Assembly (NCBI GenBank): GCA_032718565.1
Contig: JAVGVS010000401.1
Location: 1 to 64,000, forward strand
Direction: 5' to 3'
From: Distichodus sexfasciatus
Lineage: Eukaryota > Chordata > Actinopteri > Characiformes > Distichodontidae
Length of the DNA stretch: 64,000 nt
The position numbers and the translations under genes are program-made. Positions 20,726 to 30,657 of the stretch are shown in pieces. The notes under the pieces were generated by a model. The model ran no database searches and was not told where the DNA came from. It saw only the letters and a program-made list of their open reading frames with translations. How positions within the stretch are numbered: the stretch's first letter is position 1; each line of letters starts with the position of its first letter.

Positions 20726-21891
20726 TCCTGATCCACAACAGTCACCTCTTCTATTCTACTCTCTCTCTCATTCTCCTCATTCATCAGCTCTTCAAAGTAC
20801 TCTTTCCATCTTCCCATCACACAATTGGCACCTGTTAGAACATTTCCATCCCTATCCTTAATCACCCTAACCTGCTGCACATTCTTTCCATCTCTATCTC
20901 GCTGCCTTGCCAACCTGTACAAATCATTCTCTCCCTCCTTACTGTCCAACCTAGCAAACAGGTCATCATACGCCCTTTGTTTGGCCTTTGCCACCTCTAC
21001 CTTCATCATACGCTGCATCTCCCTGTACTCCTGTCTACTCTCTTCAGTCCTCTCAGTGTCCCACTTCTTCGCTAACTTCTTTGTCTGTATATGCTCCTGG
21101 ACTTTTTTGTTCCACCACCAAGTCTCCTTATCTACTTTACTCTTTCCAGATGACACACCAAGTACCCTCCTACCCGTCTCCCTAATCATATCAGCTGTAT
21201 CTGTCCAATCATCTGGGAGCACCTCCTGGCCACCAAGAGCCTGTCTCAACTCTTCCCTGAAAACCTCGCAACACTCTTCTTTTTTCAGTTTCCACCACCT
21301 GGTCCTCTGCTCCACCTCTGTTCTCTTCATCTTCCTCAGCATCAGTTTCATCCTACAGACCACCATCCTATGCTGTCTCGCTACACTCTCACCTACCACT
21401 ACCTTGCAGTCACTAATCTCCTTCAAATTACAACATCTACATAAGATGTAGTCCACCTGTGTGTGCCTCCCTCCACTCTTATAAGTCACTCTATGTTCCT
21501 GCCTCTTCTGGAAGAAAGTATTCACAACAGCCATTTCCATCCTTTTTGCAAAGTCTACAACCATCTGTCCCTCTTCGTTCCTATCCTGGATACCAAAACT
21601 GCCCATCACTTCCTCATCACCTCTGTTCCCTTCACCATCATGTCCGTTAAAGTCTGCACCAATTACCGCTCTCTCAACTCTGGGGATACGCTGCATCAAA
21701 TCATCTAGCTCACTCCAGAAATTCTGCTTCTCTTGTAGCTCACATCCTACCTGTGGGGCACAACCACTAACAACATTGATCATTATTCCTTCAACTTCAA
21801 GCTTCAGACTCATCAGCCTATCTGACACTCTGTTCACTTCCAGAAGATTCCTAACAAACTCCTCCTTCATTTCTCTTTCCATCTCCACCAT
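20726..21891 (-). pseudogene. RTE AP endonuclease and linker
   Basis: The endonuclease region reads VVSGCAPQVGCE, RAVIGADFNGHDGEGNRGDE, VTYKSGGRHTQVDYILCR and HRMVVCRMK, the conserved catalytic parts of RTE-type APE endonucleases. A long charged linker follows with GRWKEYFEELMNEEN before the RT. The ATG at 21891 is internal; the true N-terminus lies across Polinton 1 at 36004-36168. The first codons after the TSD read V-D-I-L-C-V-Q-E-T, as the family expects. The open frame below 20726 is LINE sequence. Confidence 0.82.
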
Positions 21892-21964
21892 GGTAGAACT
21901 TACACCCTTTTCCTAAGCTTCTAGCCTTGCTACCTTTCCACCTGGTCTCCTGAACACATAGTAT

Positions 21965-21970
21965 ATCCAC
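21965..21970. repeat. Polinton 1 target duplication, left
   Basis: atccac, repeated exactly at 36004-36009. Six-base duplications are the norm for Polinton integrases. Confidence 0.9.
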
Positions 21971-23150
21971 AGTAGTATATATACCTACTTTGTGACAAAA
22001 TGATTTATGACCCTAAGCCTCGCCCACCTGTCAAGGAGGCCCCGCCCCCTCATCAATCACCACCCCTCCCCCGCCACGCCCCTAAGACGTAGCGTGTGAA
22101 AATTCTTTGCATACCATAGATTCCGGGGTGACGTGGCGATGATGTAACGTGTGATAGAATGCACCACGCCCTCCCCCCTGTCCCCGCCCCAATGACGCAA
22201 CGTGTGAAAATGCCTTGCATACCGTAAATTCCAGGGTGACGTTGTGGCGATGACGTAACGTGTGAAAAATCCGTGCCTAGATTCCGGGGTGGGTGGGGTT
22301 GCTGCGCGTTGTGTCGAGCGTGATAAAGCATGTTAAACACATGTTCCAAACATGAGCATGTGTTTAAAAACACATTAAAAAAGATGAAAATTAACCAAAT
22401 TAATCTGTATAAAAAAAGAGGAATAAAAAATTAATCCAATTTGTAATTAAAAAATGAGCAATTAAAAACCCCAAAAGTAATCCGCACAGAAAATGAAAAT
22501 TAACCAAATTAATCCGTATAAAAAAAGAGGAATAAAAAGATTAATCCAATGTGTAATTTAAAAATGAGAGAAATTAAATATTCCAAAAGTAATCCGCATG
22601 GAAGATGAGAATAAACAAATGAATCCGTATTTTTTTAAAAAAGGAGAAATGAAATATTCCAAAAGTAATCCTCATGTGAATTAAAAAAAGTAATCCGAAT
22701 ATGAAATAGGAAATAAAACAATTAGTCCATTTTTAAATTAAAAAAATAATTAAATTTTCCAAAAGAGATTAAATCCTTATGTAAGATCCAAAGTTGGAAC
22801 AAACTTCCAAAAGAGAAATAATCCTTATGAAAGATCCAAAGTTTGAACAAACTTCTTCTTTCCAAAAGTGCCAGGACTTGTACGGGTGTGTGGTCCGCAG
22901 AAGACTGAACCGTGTGTTAGTGAGGGGGGACCGGTTTTGTCCCCTGGGCGGTACTTTGTGACGTCCTAGGAATTTGGGGGGGCCCCGTGAGTGTACGGCT
23001 GTGAGTGAGGTCATCCTGAGACGGTCAAAAGGAATGTATGGATGACGTTGTTGGAATGAGCTGAGGCTGCATCAGCTGTGAGTGAGGTCATCCTGAGATG
23101 ATCAAAAGGAATGTGGTTGCATCAACATCAACTGTGTGCGATGTCGTGTG
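21971..23150 (+). repeat. Polinton 1 left TIR
   Basis: Inverted match to 35044-36003. The outer part is GC-rich with repeated gacgtaacgtgtgaaaat words. The middle is AT-rich with two to three tandem units of about 110 bp at 22382-22680 (gatgaaaattaaccaaatta / ccaaaagtaatccgca). The inner part has two copies of gtgagtgaggtcatcctgag. It is about 220 bp longer than the right copy, mainly through repeat copy number. Confidence 0.88.
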
Positions 23151-23221
23151 GAATTCCCCGCGCAGGGGATGTATGGATGACGTTATTGGAATTCGGGGGG
23201 GCCTTGATAGTGTTTGTACGG

Positions 23222-23790
23222 TTGTATCTCATTCAACTGCACGAAGCCTCATGTCGAAAGGTCGCGGGTCAGCAGGGAGTACGTGTTTTTTTCATCGTTT
23301 TGTTGAAAGGGGGATCTACAGAAGATGGAATGAAAGACTGTTTTAGAAATGACAATCGGTAAGAATTACAGTCTTGTTTTTTTGTGTGAGCGATATTCTA
23401 AAACAGGGATGTATGAACGTGTATCTCTTTCAGACTGCGCGAGGCCTCATGTCGAAAGGTCGCGGGTCAGCGAGAGTGCGTTTTTTTTCATCCTTTTGTT
23501 GAAAGGGGGATCTACAGAAGATGGATTGAAAAGTTAGTTAAAAATGACAATCGGTAAGAATTATAGACTTGTGTGTGAGGGATGTTCTAAAACAGGGCTG
23601 AACGGGTTTGTCAGACTCATTTGTCCTCAAAGACGTGAAGAGCTATCATGGAGTCGAACAATTTATTGGATCAAATAAAATCATTTTGTGAAGCTGCTGC
23701 TACGACAGACGGGTCACCACATCCTTTTGTTGAAAGGGGATCTACAGAGAATGGATTGAAAGACTGGTTTGAAAATTTATCTCGCATATC
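23222..23790 (+). repeat. Triplicated leader exon in Polinton 1
   Basis: Three diverged tandem copies of a 150-200 bp unit occur at about 23222-23360, 23425-23550 and 23648-23790. Each contains cttttgttgaaaggggatctacagaa followed by gatggattgaaa (the third reads gaatgg). The first two are followed by acaatcggtaagaatta, a plausible splice donor. The third is the start of the gene at 23648. It looks like duplication of a coding leader, with the outer two copies now broken. Confidence 0.55.
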
Positions 23791-24076
23791 TTTGCCGGAT
23801 CCTGTGAGTCCAATTACGCTGTCGGACGATGAGGAGATCAGGGATAGCGTGATTCATTTTGTTAAAAAACCGAAAACGGTGTCGGAGGTGAACCAGGACG
23901 GATCGCAGAGAGACAGTGTCATTCATCATCTGAAAAGAAACGACGCGTGTTTAATCACCAAAGGTACGTTTTCTCGTGAAAAACATTCCACTGTTATGCC
24001 TGATTGCATAGAAATAATTGATCTCACTCAAGAAGCCGACTTTAGAGAGAAAAAAAAAAAGCGACGAAAGAAGTGA
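23648..24076 (+). CDS. Polinton 1 small nuclear-type accessory protein
   Basis: A 142-residue frame starts at ATG 23648 in the third leader repeat. No family was recognised. Visible features: Ser/Asp-rich acidic stretches (SPITLSDDEE), a SUMO-interaction-like core CIEIIDLTQEAD near residue 120, and a C-terminal basic nuclear-localisation-like tail (EKKKKRRKK). The stop overlaps a GTGAGT that could be a splice donor, with an acceptor ttttttgacag ending at 24179, but splicing there does not keep an open frame as assembled; the A11 run just before it may be miscounted. Role in host nucleus or SUMO pathway is inference. Confidence 0.5.
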   Translation: MESNNLLDQIKSFCEAAATTDGSPHPFVERGSTENGLKDWFENLSRISLPDPVSPITLSDDEEIRDSVIHFVKKPKTVSEVNQDGSQRDSVIHHLKRNDACLITKGTFSREKHSTVMPDCIEIIDLTQEADFREKKKKRRKK

Positions 24077-24181
24077 GTTGTGAAACGGGCCCAGACCTGT
24101 TTGGATACCATCATGCAAATCATGATTGTTTTCCCTGTTTCCTTTTTACATCGGACTAATTACTCAGTTTTTTGACAGACG

Positions 24182-24530
24182 ATGGATGAATACTTGAACA
24201 AGCCACGCGCTGGTTTTTTTGATGCTCTGCCGGAGGAAAATTTGGATCATGAGGAATTAACAACACCTTTTTTTGATGAGAATGAGGAATTGCCACACAC
24301 AGATTCTTCGTACGCAGACTTTTTTGATGCTCTGCCGGAGGAACTTTTTTTTTCCGGATCATGAGGATTTATCACCACAAACGGAATCATCGTACGCAAA
24401 CATTTTAAATCCGCTTCCGGAAGAATCTTTGGAGGCTGAGGGTTTAAACCCACAATTTTTTCCGGATCGTGAGGATTTCCCCGTTCAGACAGGAGGTGGA
24501 AAGGTCGGGGTCGGAAGAGATGAAGAAGAA
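24182..24530 (+). pseudogene. Acidic FFDALPEE repeat protein, frameshifted
   Basis: Three short acidic-aromatic repeats: AGFFDALPEE, ADFFDALPEE and ANILNPLPEE, each followed by DHEEL/DHEDL/DREDF-type segments. The frame shifts inside a T9 run at about 24345-24353 between repeats two and three. Bulky hydrophobic residues amid Asp/Glu recall acidic transactivation segments, but this is resemblance only. It lies between the SIM-bearing gene and the polymerase and may be the N-terminal part of either. Confidence 0.4.
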
Positions 24531-24603
24531 ATCACTGAAAGACACAGGTATCCCTTTAATAACACGGAACTGAGTCTAAGGTTAAACATCGCAGAAGAAC
24601 TGG

Positions 24604-27600
24604 GTGATCTTGCTAACAGCATCGATTTTATTCGTGATTCATGTTGTACAGTCGGAAGTAGAGAGATTGTTCGACAGAGTCAGAAATGTTTCTCATACAC
24701 TCAACGACATCGTTCAAATTTCCTTGCGCGGTGAGAGTTTGCATACGCCTATCATTATGCAAACGAACGCTTCCGAACTCGATGCCACACATTTTTTAAA
24801 TTATGTGGAAAACGTGATACAGTCCAACCAAAGAGTGTTTTTGGATCAAACCCTGACGTTGAACGTTCAGATTGTCGGAAATCTACAAGGTGGTAAAAAA
24901 ATTTACTCACTGTTTGAAAATGAAATAATAAAAAAAAAGCTAAACATCTTATTATTTTCATTAATTCTGTCTCACAAACATGCTTTGCCTGCAGCCTTTG
25001 TTCCATCCTCAATAAATCACTCACACTCTCTCAGGCCCAGTCAGAGGCCTTTCAGCTGTTAAAATCAGTCAGCATCTCTCCGGAGCAAAAAAAATTATTT
25101 TAATCACATCCATGTTTTTGAAGACTTTTGAAAAATTAAGATTAAAGAAGAAGTCATTTTTTTATAGGTTGAACGAACGAGTACCGTTTCATAGTTTTCA
25201 AACACACAAGGAGCCGAATGATAACACCTATTACATGTTACTGTTTAATCAACATTATTACGCTATTTTAAAAGTAAAGGGGTTCTTTGGAGTAAAGAAC
25301 TTTTGCACCACCTGTCACACGCCGTTCAACGGTGAGAAACACACGCACCAATGTGAATTCGTATGTAACGTGTGTCAGGACCGCTGCCTTAAAAAAACAA
25401 ACGGTTGCGTGCGATGTCACGATTGCCTGAGATTTTGTAGATCGGAAGAGTGTTTCAAACGCCACAAAGAAAGGGGGTATTGCGATCAGTTCAAATGTTG
25501 TCAAAACTGTCATCAGACTTTTAAGACCAACAAATCTCACCGATGCCCGGTCACAGCCTGTGAGATTTGCAAGGCCCCCATCGAGACCGTGAAAAGGGGT
25601 CAGAGGGGGAAAGGGACAGTGGGCACGTCTGTTTTATCACTCCGACTCTTCCGAAACCGGAGACGAAAAAAAGTATGTGTTTTTCGACTTTGAAGCGAGG
25701 TTCGAAAACGACGAGCACATCCCGATACACATTCACGCTGCCGACTTTCATAACAGACACTGGTCCGCTACGGGTCAAGACTGCGTGTCTAAATTCTTTA
25801 AGCATTTTCGTCGGAAACGTTACAAAAATTACACGTTCATAGCCCACAATGCCAGGGGGTACGACTGTTATTTTTTGTTAAACTTTCTAGTCAAAAACAA
25901 AATAACACCAAAGTTAATTTGTCAGGGAAATCAGATTTTATGCATGCAAGACCCCTGTTTTAAACAACGCTACATCGACAGCCACAGTTTTTTCCAGACA
26001 AAGTTGGCCAACCTGCCCAAAACCTTTGGATTTAAAGAAAATTTATCCAAAGGTTACTTTCCGCACTTTTTTCACACAAAAGACAGTTTGAACTACGTGG
26101 GACCTTACCCTTCGGTAGAACATTACGGGTACGAAAACATGTCGCTCCGAGATAGGGAGGAATTTACAATCTGGTACGACGGTGTCAAAAATGGTGTTTT
26201 CAATCTGAAACGGGAAATGTATGCGTATTGTCGTCAGGACGTGGAGATTTTAAGAAAAGCCTGTCTTATTTTCAGGGCTAGAGTACTCTCTATCGGTTCG
26301 ATAGACCCCTTTCAAAACATCACCATAGCCAGCACAGCGTTGGCGATGTACAGAACCAATTTTTTGAAAGACTGCAGTCTAGCCCTGACCGGCCCGAGAT
26401 ATTACACAAACACGCCTAAATGTTTTTCCAACGCTTCCATTCAGTGGTTGGAGTACGTCAGCTTTTCCGAAAACGTTTTCGTCAGACACGCTCTGAACCT
26501 CGGCGAACAAAGGATTGGTAGTTTTTTCGCAGATGGATTTATAGCGGAGAGTAACATGGTGTTGGAATATTACGGTTGTTTACATCACGGTTGTTTAGAA
26601 TGTTTCGACGTCAACACGGTAAACCCCTTGACAGGGGAGCTGCACGCCACCGCTCACCAGCGCAGCGCGGAGAGATTAGAGTATTTCAGATCTCTGGGTT
26701 ACCAAACGCGTGTGATGTGGGAACATGAGTGGGTCGACCTTCGGCGGCAGGACGAGGGCGTCGGGTCATTTTTAAAACGCTGCAATTTTCCTGAAAAGCT
26801 CAACCCCAGAGACGCTCTTTTCGGAGGGCGGACCAACGCCGTTTGTTTACTGTACGCGCCGACCGAACCGGGCGAGCGGGTTCATTACATGGATTTCTGC
26901 AGCTTGTACCCTCACGTTAATAAAAATATGACGTACCCCGTAGGACACCCGCGTGTCATAGTCCGTGATTTCAAGCCCCTCGAGGAATATTTCGGCCTCG
27001 TTCGAGTCAAGGTTTGTCCGCCCAGAAAACTTTATCATCCCGTGTTGCCGTACCGTTCCAAGAGTTTGGAAAACAAACTCAGCGTGCGATCATTCTGAGG
27101 ACGAGAGGTCGATTACGGGCACCTACTGCACGGAAGAGCTAAAACTGAGTTTGAGACATGGTTACGTCGTAAAAAAATATACATACACAAGTGTGGCATT
27201 TCCATCAAATTTCGGACGACTTGTTCAATTTACTTTTAAAACACAAAACCGAAGCCAGCGGGTTCCCTTGAGAAACGGTCACGGACGCGGACAAAACTTG
27301 CTACTTGTCAGAGCGTGAGGGGGAGGAACTAAGCGCTTAACCCGGCTCAGAGAAGCATCAGTAAACTGTTTCTGAACGCATTGTGGGGTAAACTCGGACA
27401 AAAGACCAACAGAATAGTCACGGAGCTCGTAGGCGAACCTCACCTTTTTTTAGAACTCTTGTTTTGTAAGGACCAGCGCGTGTCCTATTTCAATTTTATC
27501 AATGACGACGTAGCCATGGTTCAGTGGTCGTACAAAAAGGACTACTTGCACAAACCGGTCGCGTCTAACATTTTTGCGTCGGTATTCACGGCGGCTTACG

Positions 27601-27920
27601 GTCGTTTAAAATTGTACGAGTTGTTGGACCGTTTGCAGAGATGCATTCTGTATTTCGATACGGACAGCGTCATTTTTTTGGCCAAACCCGGAGAGTACGT
27701 GCCTCCCATGGGTTATTTTTCGGGCGATTTAACCAACGAACTAGAAGAGGGAGATTTCATCACGGATTTCGTGTCCACGGGTCCCAAAAGCTATTGTTTT
27801 AAGACAAACTCTGGAAAATATTCCTTAAAGGTAAAGGGGTTCACTATAAATCATGAAAATTCTAAAGTCATTTGCTTCGACTCCTTTAAAAAATTAACAC
27901 GTAGAGACGGGCCGTTCTGA
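24604..27920 (+). pseudogene. Polinton 1 protein-primed DNA polymerase B
   Basis: The N-terminal region (24640-25110) carries the Polinton pattern ISLRGESLHTPI and VQIVGNLQGGKK. Next come clustered cysteine/histidine knuckles (25300-25590), then exonuclease motifs FFDFEARFE (Exo I), FIAHNARGYDCYF (Exo II) and YCRQDVEIL (Exo III). Polymerase motifs follow: MDFCSLYPHVNK (A), FLNALWGKLGQ (B) and LYFDTDSVIF (C). Frameshifts fall near 24950, 25590-25620, the A7 run at about 25664-25670, 27085 and 27175. The enzyme would replicate the element from a protein primer. Broken as assembled. Confidence 0.88.
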
Positions 27921-28053
27921 ACCTTTAGTGACACGGACTCCCGGCATTGTGCATAATAAAAACGAATCGCCTTGGAAAACTGTTCAGTCGTCAAGCGTTT
28001 AACTTTCGTGTACGACAAACGTCTCCTGCTGTCAGATTTCACCACGCTTTCCT

Positions 28054-28722
28054 ATGGCTTTTGAAGGCGTGGACAGGGACGACCTTAAATTACAAGCGCC
28101 ATTTACCTGTATAGTGGCCGGTCTCAGTCGAAGCGGTAAAACCCATTTTGTCAAAAAAATGCTGCAGTTTTCCGATCGCATATTTAGCGAACCCTTCAAC
28201 AACGTTGTGTGGTTTTACGACGTTTGGCAGCCCGCGTACAACGAATTGACGCGTGCCGCGCCTAACCTCAGGTTTATCCAGGGTGCTCCTTCCAGCCTCA
28301 ACAACGCCGAAGTTTTTCCCCCGGGTCGAAAAACCCTCGTGGTTTTGGACGATTTAATGGAACGTTTGTGTCGATCCGAAGAGCTCGAGAGGGCTTTCAC
28401 TAAATATTCACATCACAACGACTTCAGCGTGCTGTATCTGGTGCAGAACCTGTTTTGCCAGGGTACGAAATCGTGAACCGTCAGTCTGAATACTTCCTAC
28501 CTGGTTCTATTCAAAAACCCTCGAGATAAATTGCAAGTTTCTATTCTGGCAAAACAAATGTACCCGGGTCGGACAAAGTTTTTAACAGAGTCTTTCGAGG
28601 ACAGCACCAATCGACCGTACGGTTATTTAATCATAGACCTCAGAGCCCAAACCCCAGAGAAGTTCAGACTGCGCACGGGATTGTTCCCCGGGGAAAAAGC
28701 TGCGATATACGTTCCTGTGTAA
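28054..28722 (+). pseudogene. Polinton 1 packaging ATPase (FtsK/HerA-like)
   Basis: The Walker A region reads CIVAGLSRSGKTHF and Walker B reads KTLVVLDDLM, in the A32-like genome-packaging ATPase arrangement of Polintons and related viruses. A TGA at 28474-28476 interrupts the frame; the same frame then continues open to the stop at 28722. The stop is one C-to-T change from CGA, a CpG-decay signature. Length without the stop is about 222 residues, normal for Polintons. It would pump DNA into capsids. Confidence 0.85.
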
Positions 28723-28737
28723 AATAAATCGATAAAA

Positions 28738-29130
28738 ATGAAAATAAAAATGAAGAAAACGACCTCGCGCTGCATGAAAAAGTGTCTGTCTCTTTTCACA
28801 AGATTTATTAAAGCTAAATGCGGGGACAGAAAACAGATTTTAAAGGAGTTGTCAAAAACGGCGCTCGGACCCTTGTGTGAAATCTCCCTAAATTTATTGC
28901 GTGGTAACATCCGTCTGAGCGACAAACAGCACGAGCTTTTGAAGAAGAGAAAGGACTCTCTGAGGAGTTTGGCCGATAAATCCGCTTCTCTCACTCGAAA
29001 GAAAAAGTTGGTTCAGAAGGGTGGGTTTATCACAACTTTAATTACGACTTTATTGCCTACTTTGATTTCGCTGTTAACCCGAAAAAATGAACTACGCTCG
29101 TACAGCTCTTTGGAGGGGTTCAAGACGTGA
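28738..29130 (+). CDS. Polinton 1 small basic protein, hydrophobic tail
   Basis: 130 residues, intact. It is rich in Lys/Arg (KKTTSRCMKKCLSLF, KKRKDSLRSL) with a C-terminal segment KLVQKGGFITTLITTLLPT that looks membrane-active or amphipathic. Small basic proteins with this QKGGF-type tail accompany capsid genes in Polinton/adintovirus genomes; comparison with adenovirus minor core or membrane-lytic proteins is inference. It lies 15 bp after the ATPase stop. Confidence 0.6.
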   Translation: MKIKMKKTTSRCMKKCLSLFTRFIKAKCGDRKQILKELSKTALGPLCEISLNLLRGNIRLSDKQHELLKKRKDSLRSLADKSASLTRKKKLVQKGGFITTLITTLLPTLISLLTRKNELRSYSSLEGFKT

Positions 29131-29180
29131 CAATGGCGACGGTAAATTTGATTTAATTTCTTCACGTATGAGATGACGAG

Positions 29181-29605
29181 TCAATCATTTTGTTCTAAAC
29201 AATCGCCGTATGAATCCACGATTCTTTGAAAAGAGATGCCCTTTAGACGGTTTCTCAAGAAATAGACGCAGTGTTGTCCGCAGGTCTTGGTCGTATAGTC
29301 TTGCACCTGTTTGGCGTTGAAGGAGATGTGTGAAGAAGAAGAGTTTCTCTGTAAAAAACGCAGTACGTCTCTGGGAAATCCTTGGAAGGTAGGTGGAAAT
29401 CCGTACGAGTCGAAAACCTCTGCCCCCCTTTAGCGGTAATTACAATGGCCAACCAGTGCTCTCCCGGAAAAGTGTGGTCGTGTGTGTTGACTATGAATCC
29501 AGCAGGGAGGTTCCATAGTTTTTCCTCAGGTAACAGGTCGTAAGCGAACGCGCCTTTAAATCCTTTTACGCAACTCATAACTTGAAGGAGCTGTCTCGTG
29601 TCCAT
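29181..29605 (-). pseudogene. Polinton 1 adenain-like maturation protease
   Basis: The N-terminal frame starts at ATG 29605 and holds the catalytic His in PGEHWLAIVI. A frame change in a G6 run at about 29425-29430 moves the rest to another frame, where FDSYGFPPTF (Asp) and CGQHCVYFL (Gln and nucleophile Cys) are found. Arrangement and length of about 140 residues fit the adenovirus-type cysteine protease that trims capsid proteins. It sits 18 bp downstream of the hexon stop. Confidence 0.82.
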
Positions 29606-29623
29606 ATCGTTATTATTATTATT

Positions 29624-30518
29624 TTAGTAAAAGTCCATAAGAACTTCCCTCTTTTGGTTAATTTCCAGACAGTTGTCAAAAACGGAGTATACGACCAAAT
29701 TCACGGTGTTGGGTAGAGAGTTGCGGACTCTTTCCAAGGGGTATTTGGCGTTGGCGCGAGTCAGTGCGGCCTCGTGTCCCAGTCTGACGGCGGGGTTCAG
29801 GTTCACCTTTTTCACGTAAAGTAGAGCGGACTGTATTTTTAATTAGTAACCGGCGTTCGGGGTCAAGGACATCAAAACGAACTCGTTTTTGTTACGAGTC
29901 AGTTTTATCCTGACGTCGACCGAATTTAAAAGAAGCTTTTCTTGAAACGTAACATCGCTGTGCAAGTGCCCCAGCAGCTTGAAAGAGCGGCTGCGCGCTG
30001 TGCGCGCTTCTTACGGCCAGCCCTCTGTTGTCACCGTTGGGGTCGCCCGCGTCCATGTGCCCCGCGGTGTCTTTGGCGAAGAGTCCGGCGGAAAACTGCG
30101 AATGGAGGGTGTCTTCGGAAAAATTGAGCAGACATTCCAACATCACTCAAAAGCAGTAGGTAGAGCTGCTCTGAGTGATGAGCTTGTCGCCCAAGGAAAT
30201 GTCCAGCTGGCTGAAAATGGTGGCTACGGGGTAGTTGATTAAACCCACGGGGGCGTCCGCGGGCACGTCTGTGCCGTCCACGTTGGTTATTTTGCACGTG
30301 AGAAATAGCAGGGTGTTGTTTAGATCCAGGTAAGCGTCGCCCGAACCCGCAATGTAAAATTCGATGGGCCCGGTGTCTGTCAGAGACATTACGGGCTGGG
30401 TTTCCACGTAATGGTAGCATTCTATGCTGTTTTGCGTCACAGGCACCAAAAACAAATCCAGTTCCGACTTCATACACTCCTGAGAGGCTTCGTGTAGCAG
30501 CAGTTTTTTTTTTCTCAA
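29624..30518 (-). pseudogene. Polinton 1 hexon-like major capsid protein, internally deleted
   Basis: The N-terminal part is CMKSELDLFLVPVTQ, then TDTGPIEFYIAGSG and LFLTCKITNVDG, the start of the double-jelly-roll capsid protein. Frame changes occur near 30140 and 30000, and a stop near 29842. In the final block NPAVRLGHEAALTRANAKY is joined directly to LPNTVNLVVYSVFDN; Polinton 2 has about 420 bp more between the matching points. So about 140 residues of the second jelly roll are absent. Confidence 0.82.
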
Positions 30519-30657
30519 AGTAAAATGTTACAGATTTTTTTTTTCCAGAAAATGTAGACGGTTTGCGTCTTCTTTCTTCTCTTTGTTCTTCTTTTGGCGG
30601 TGTTCCTGCGGAGGGAGGTGGCCTTAGAGGTGGCGGCTACTTTTAAAATTCGTCTCC

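Noticed and set aside
20825..21451. 208-residue plus-strand hydrophobic ORF
   Set aside because: Antisense to the RTE endonuclease, which carries clear catalytic motifs on the other strand.
22053..22373. Minus-strand ORF with internal repeats
   Set aside because: It lies in the Polinton TIR; the apparent repeat protein mirrors repeated TIR words.
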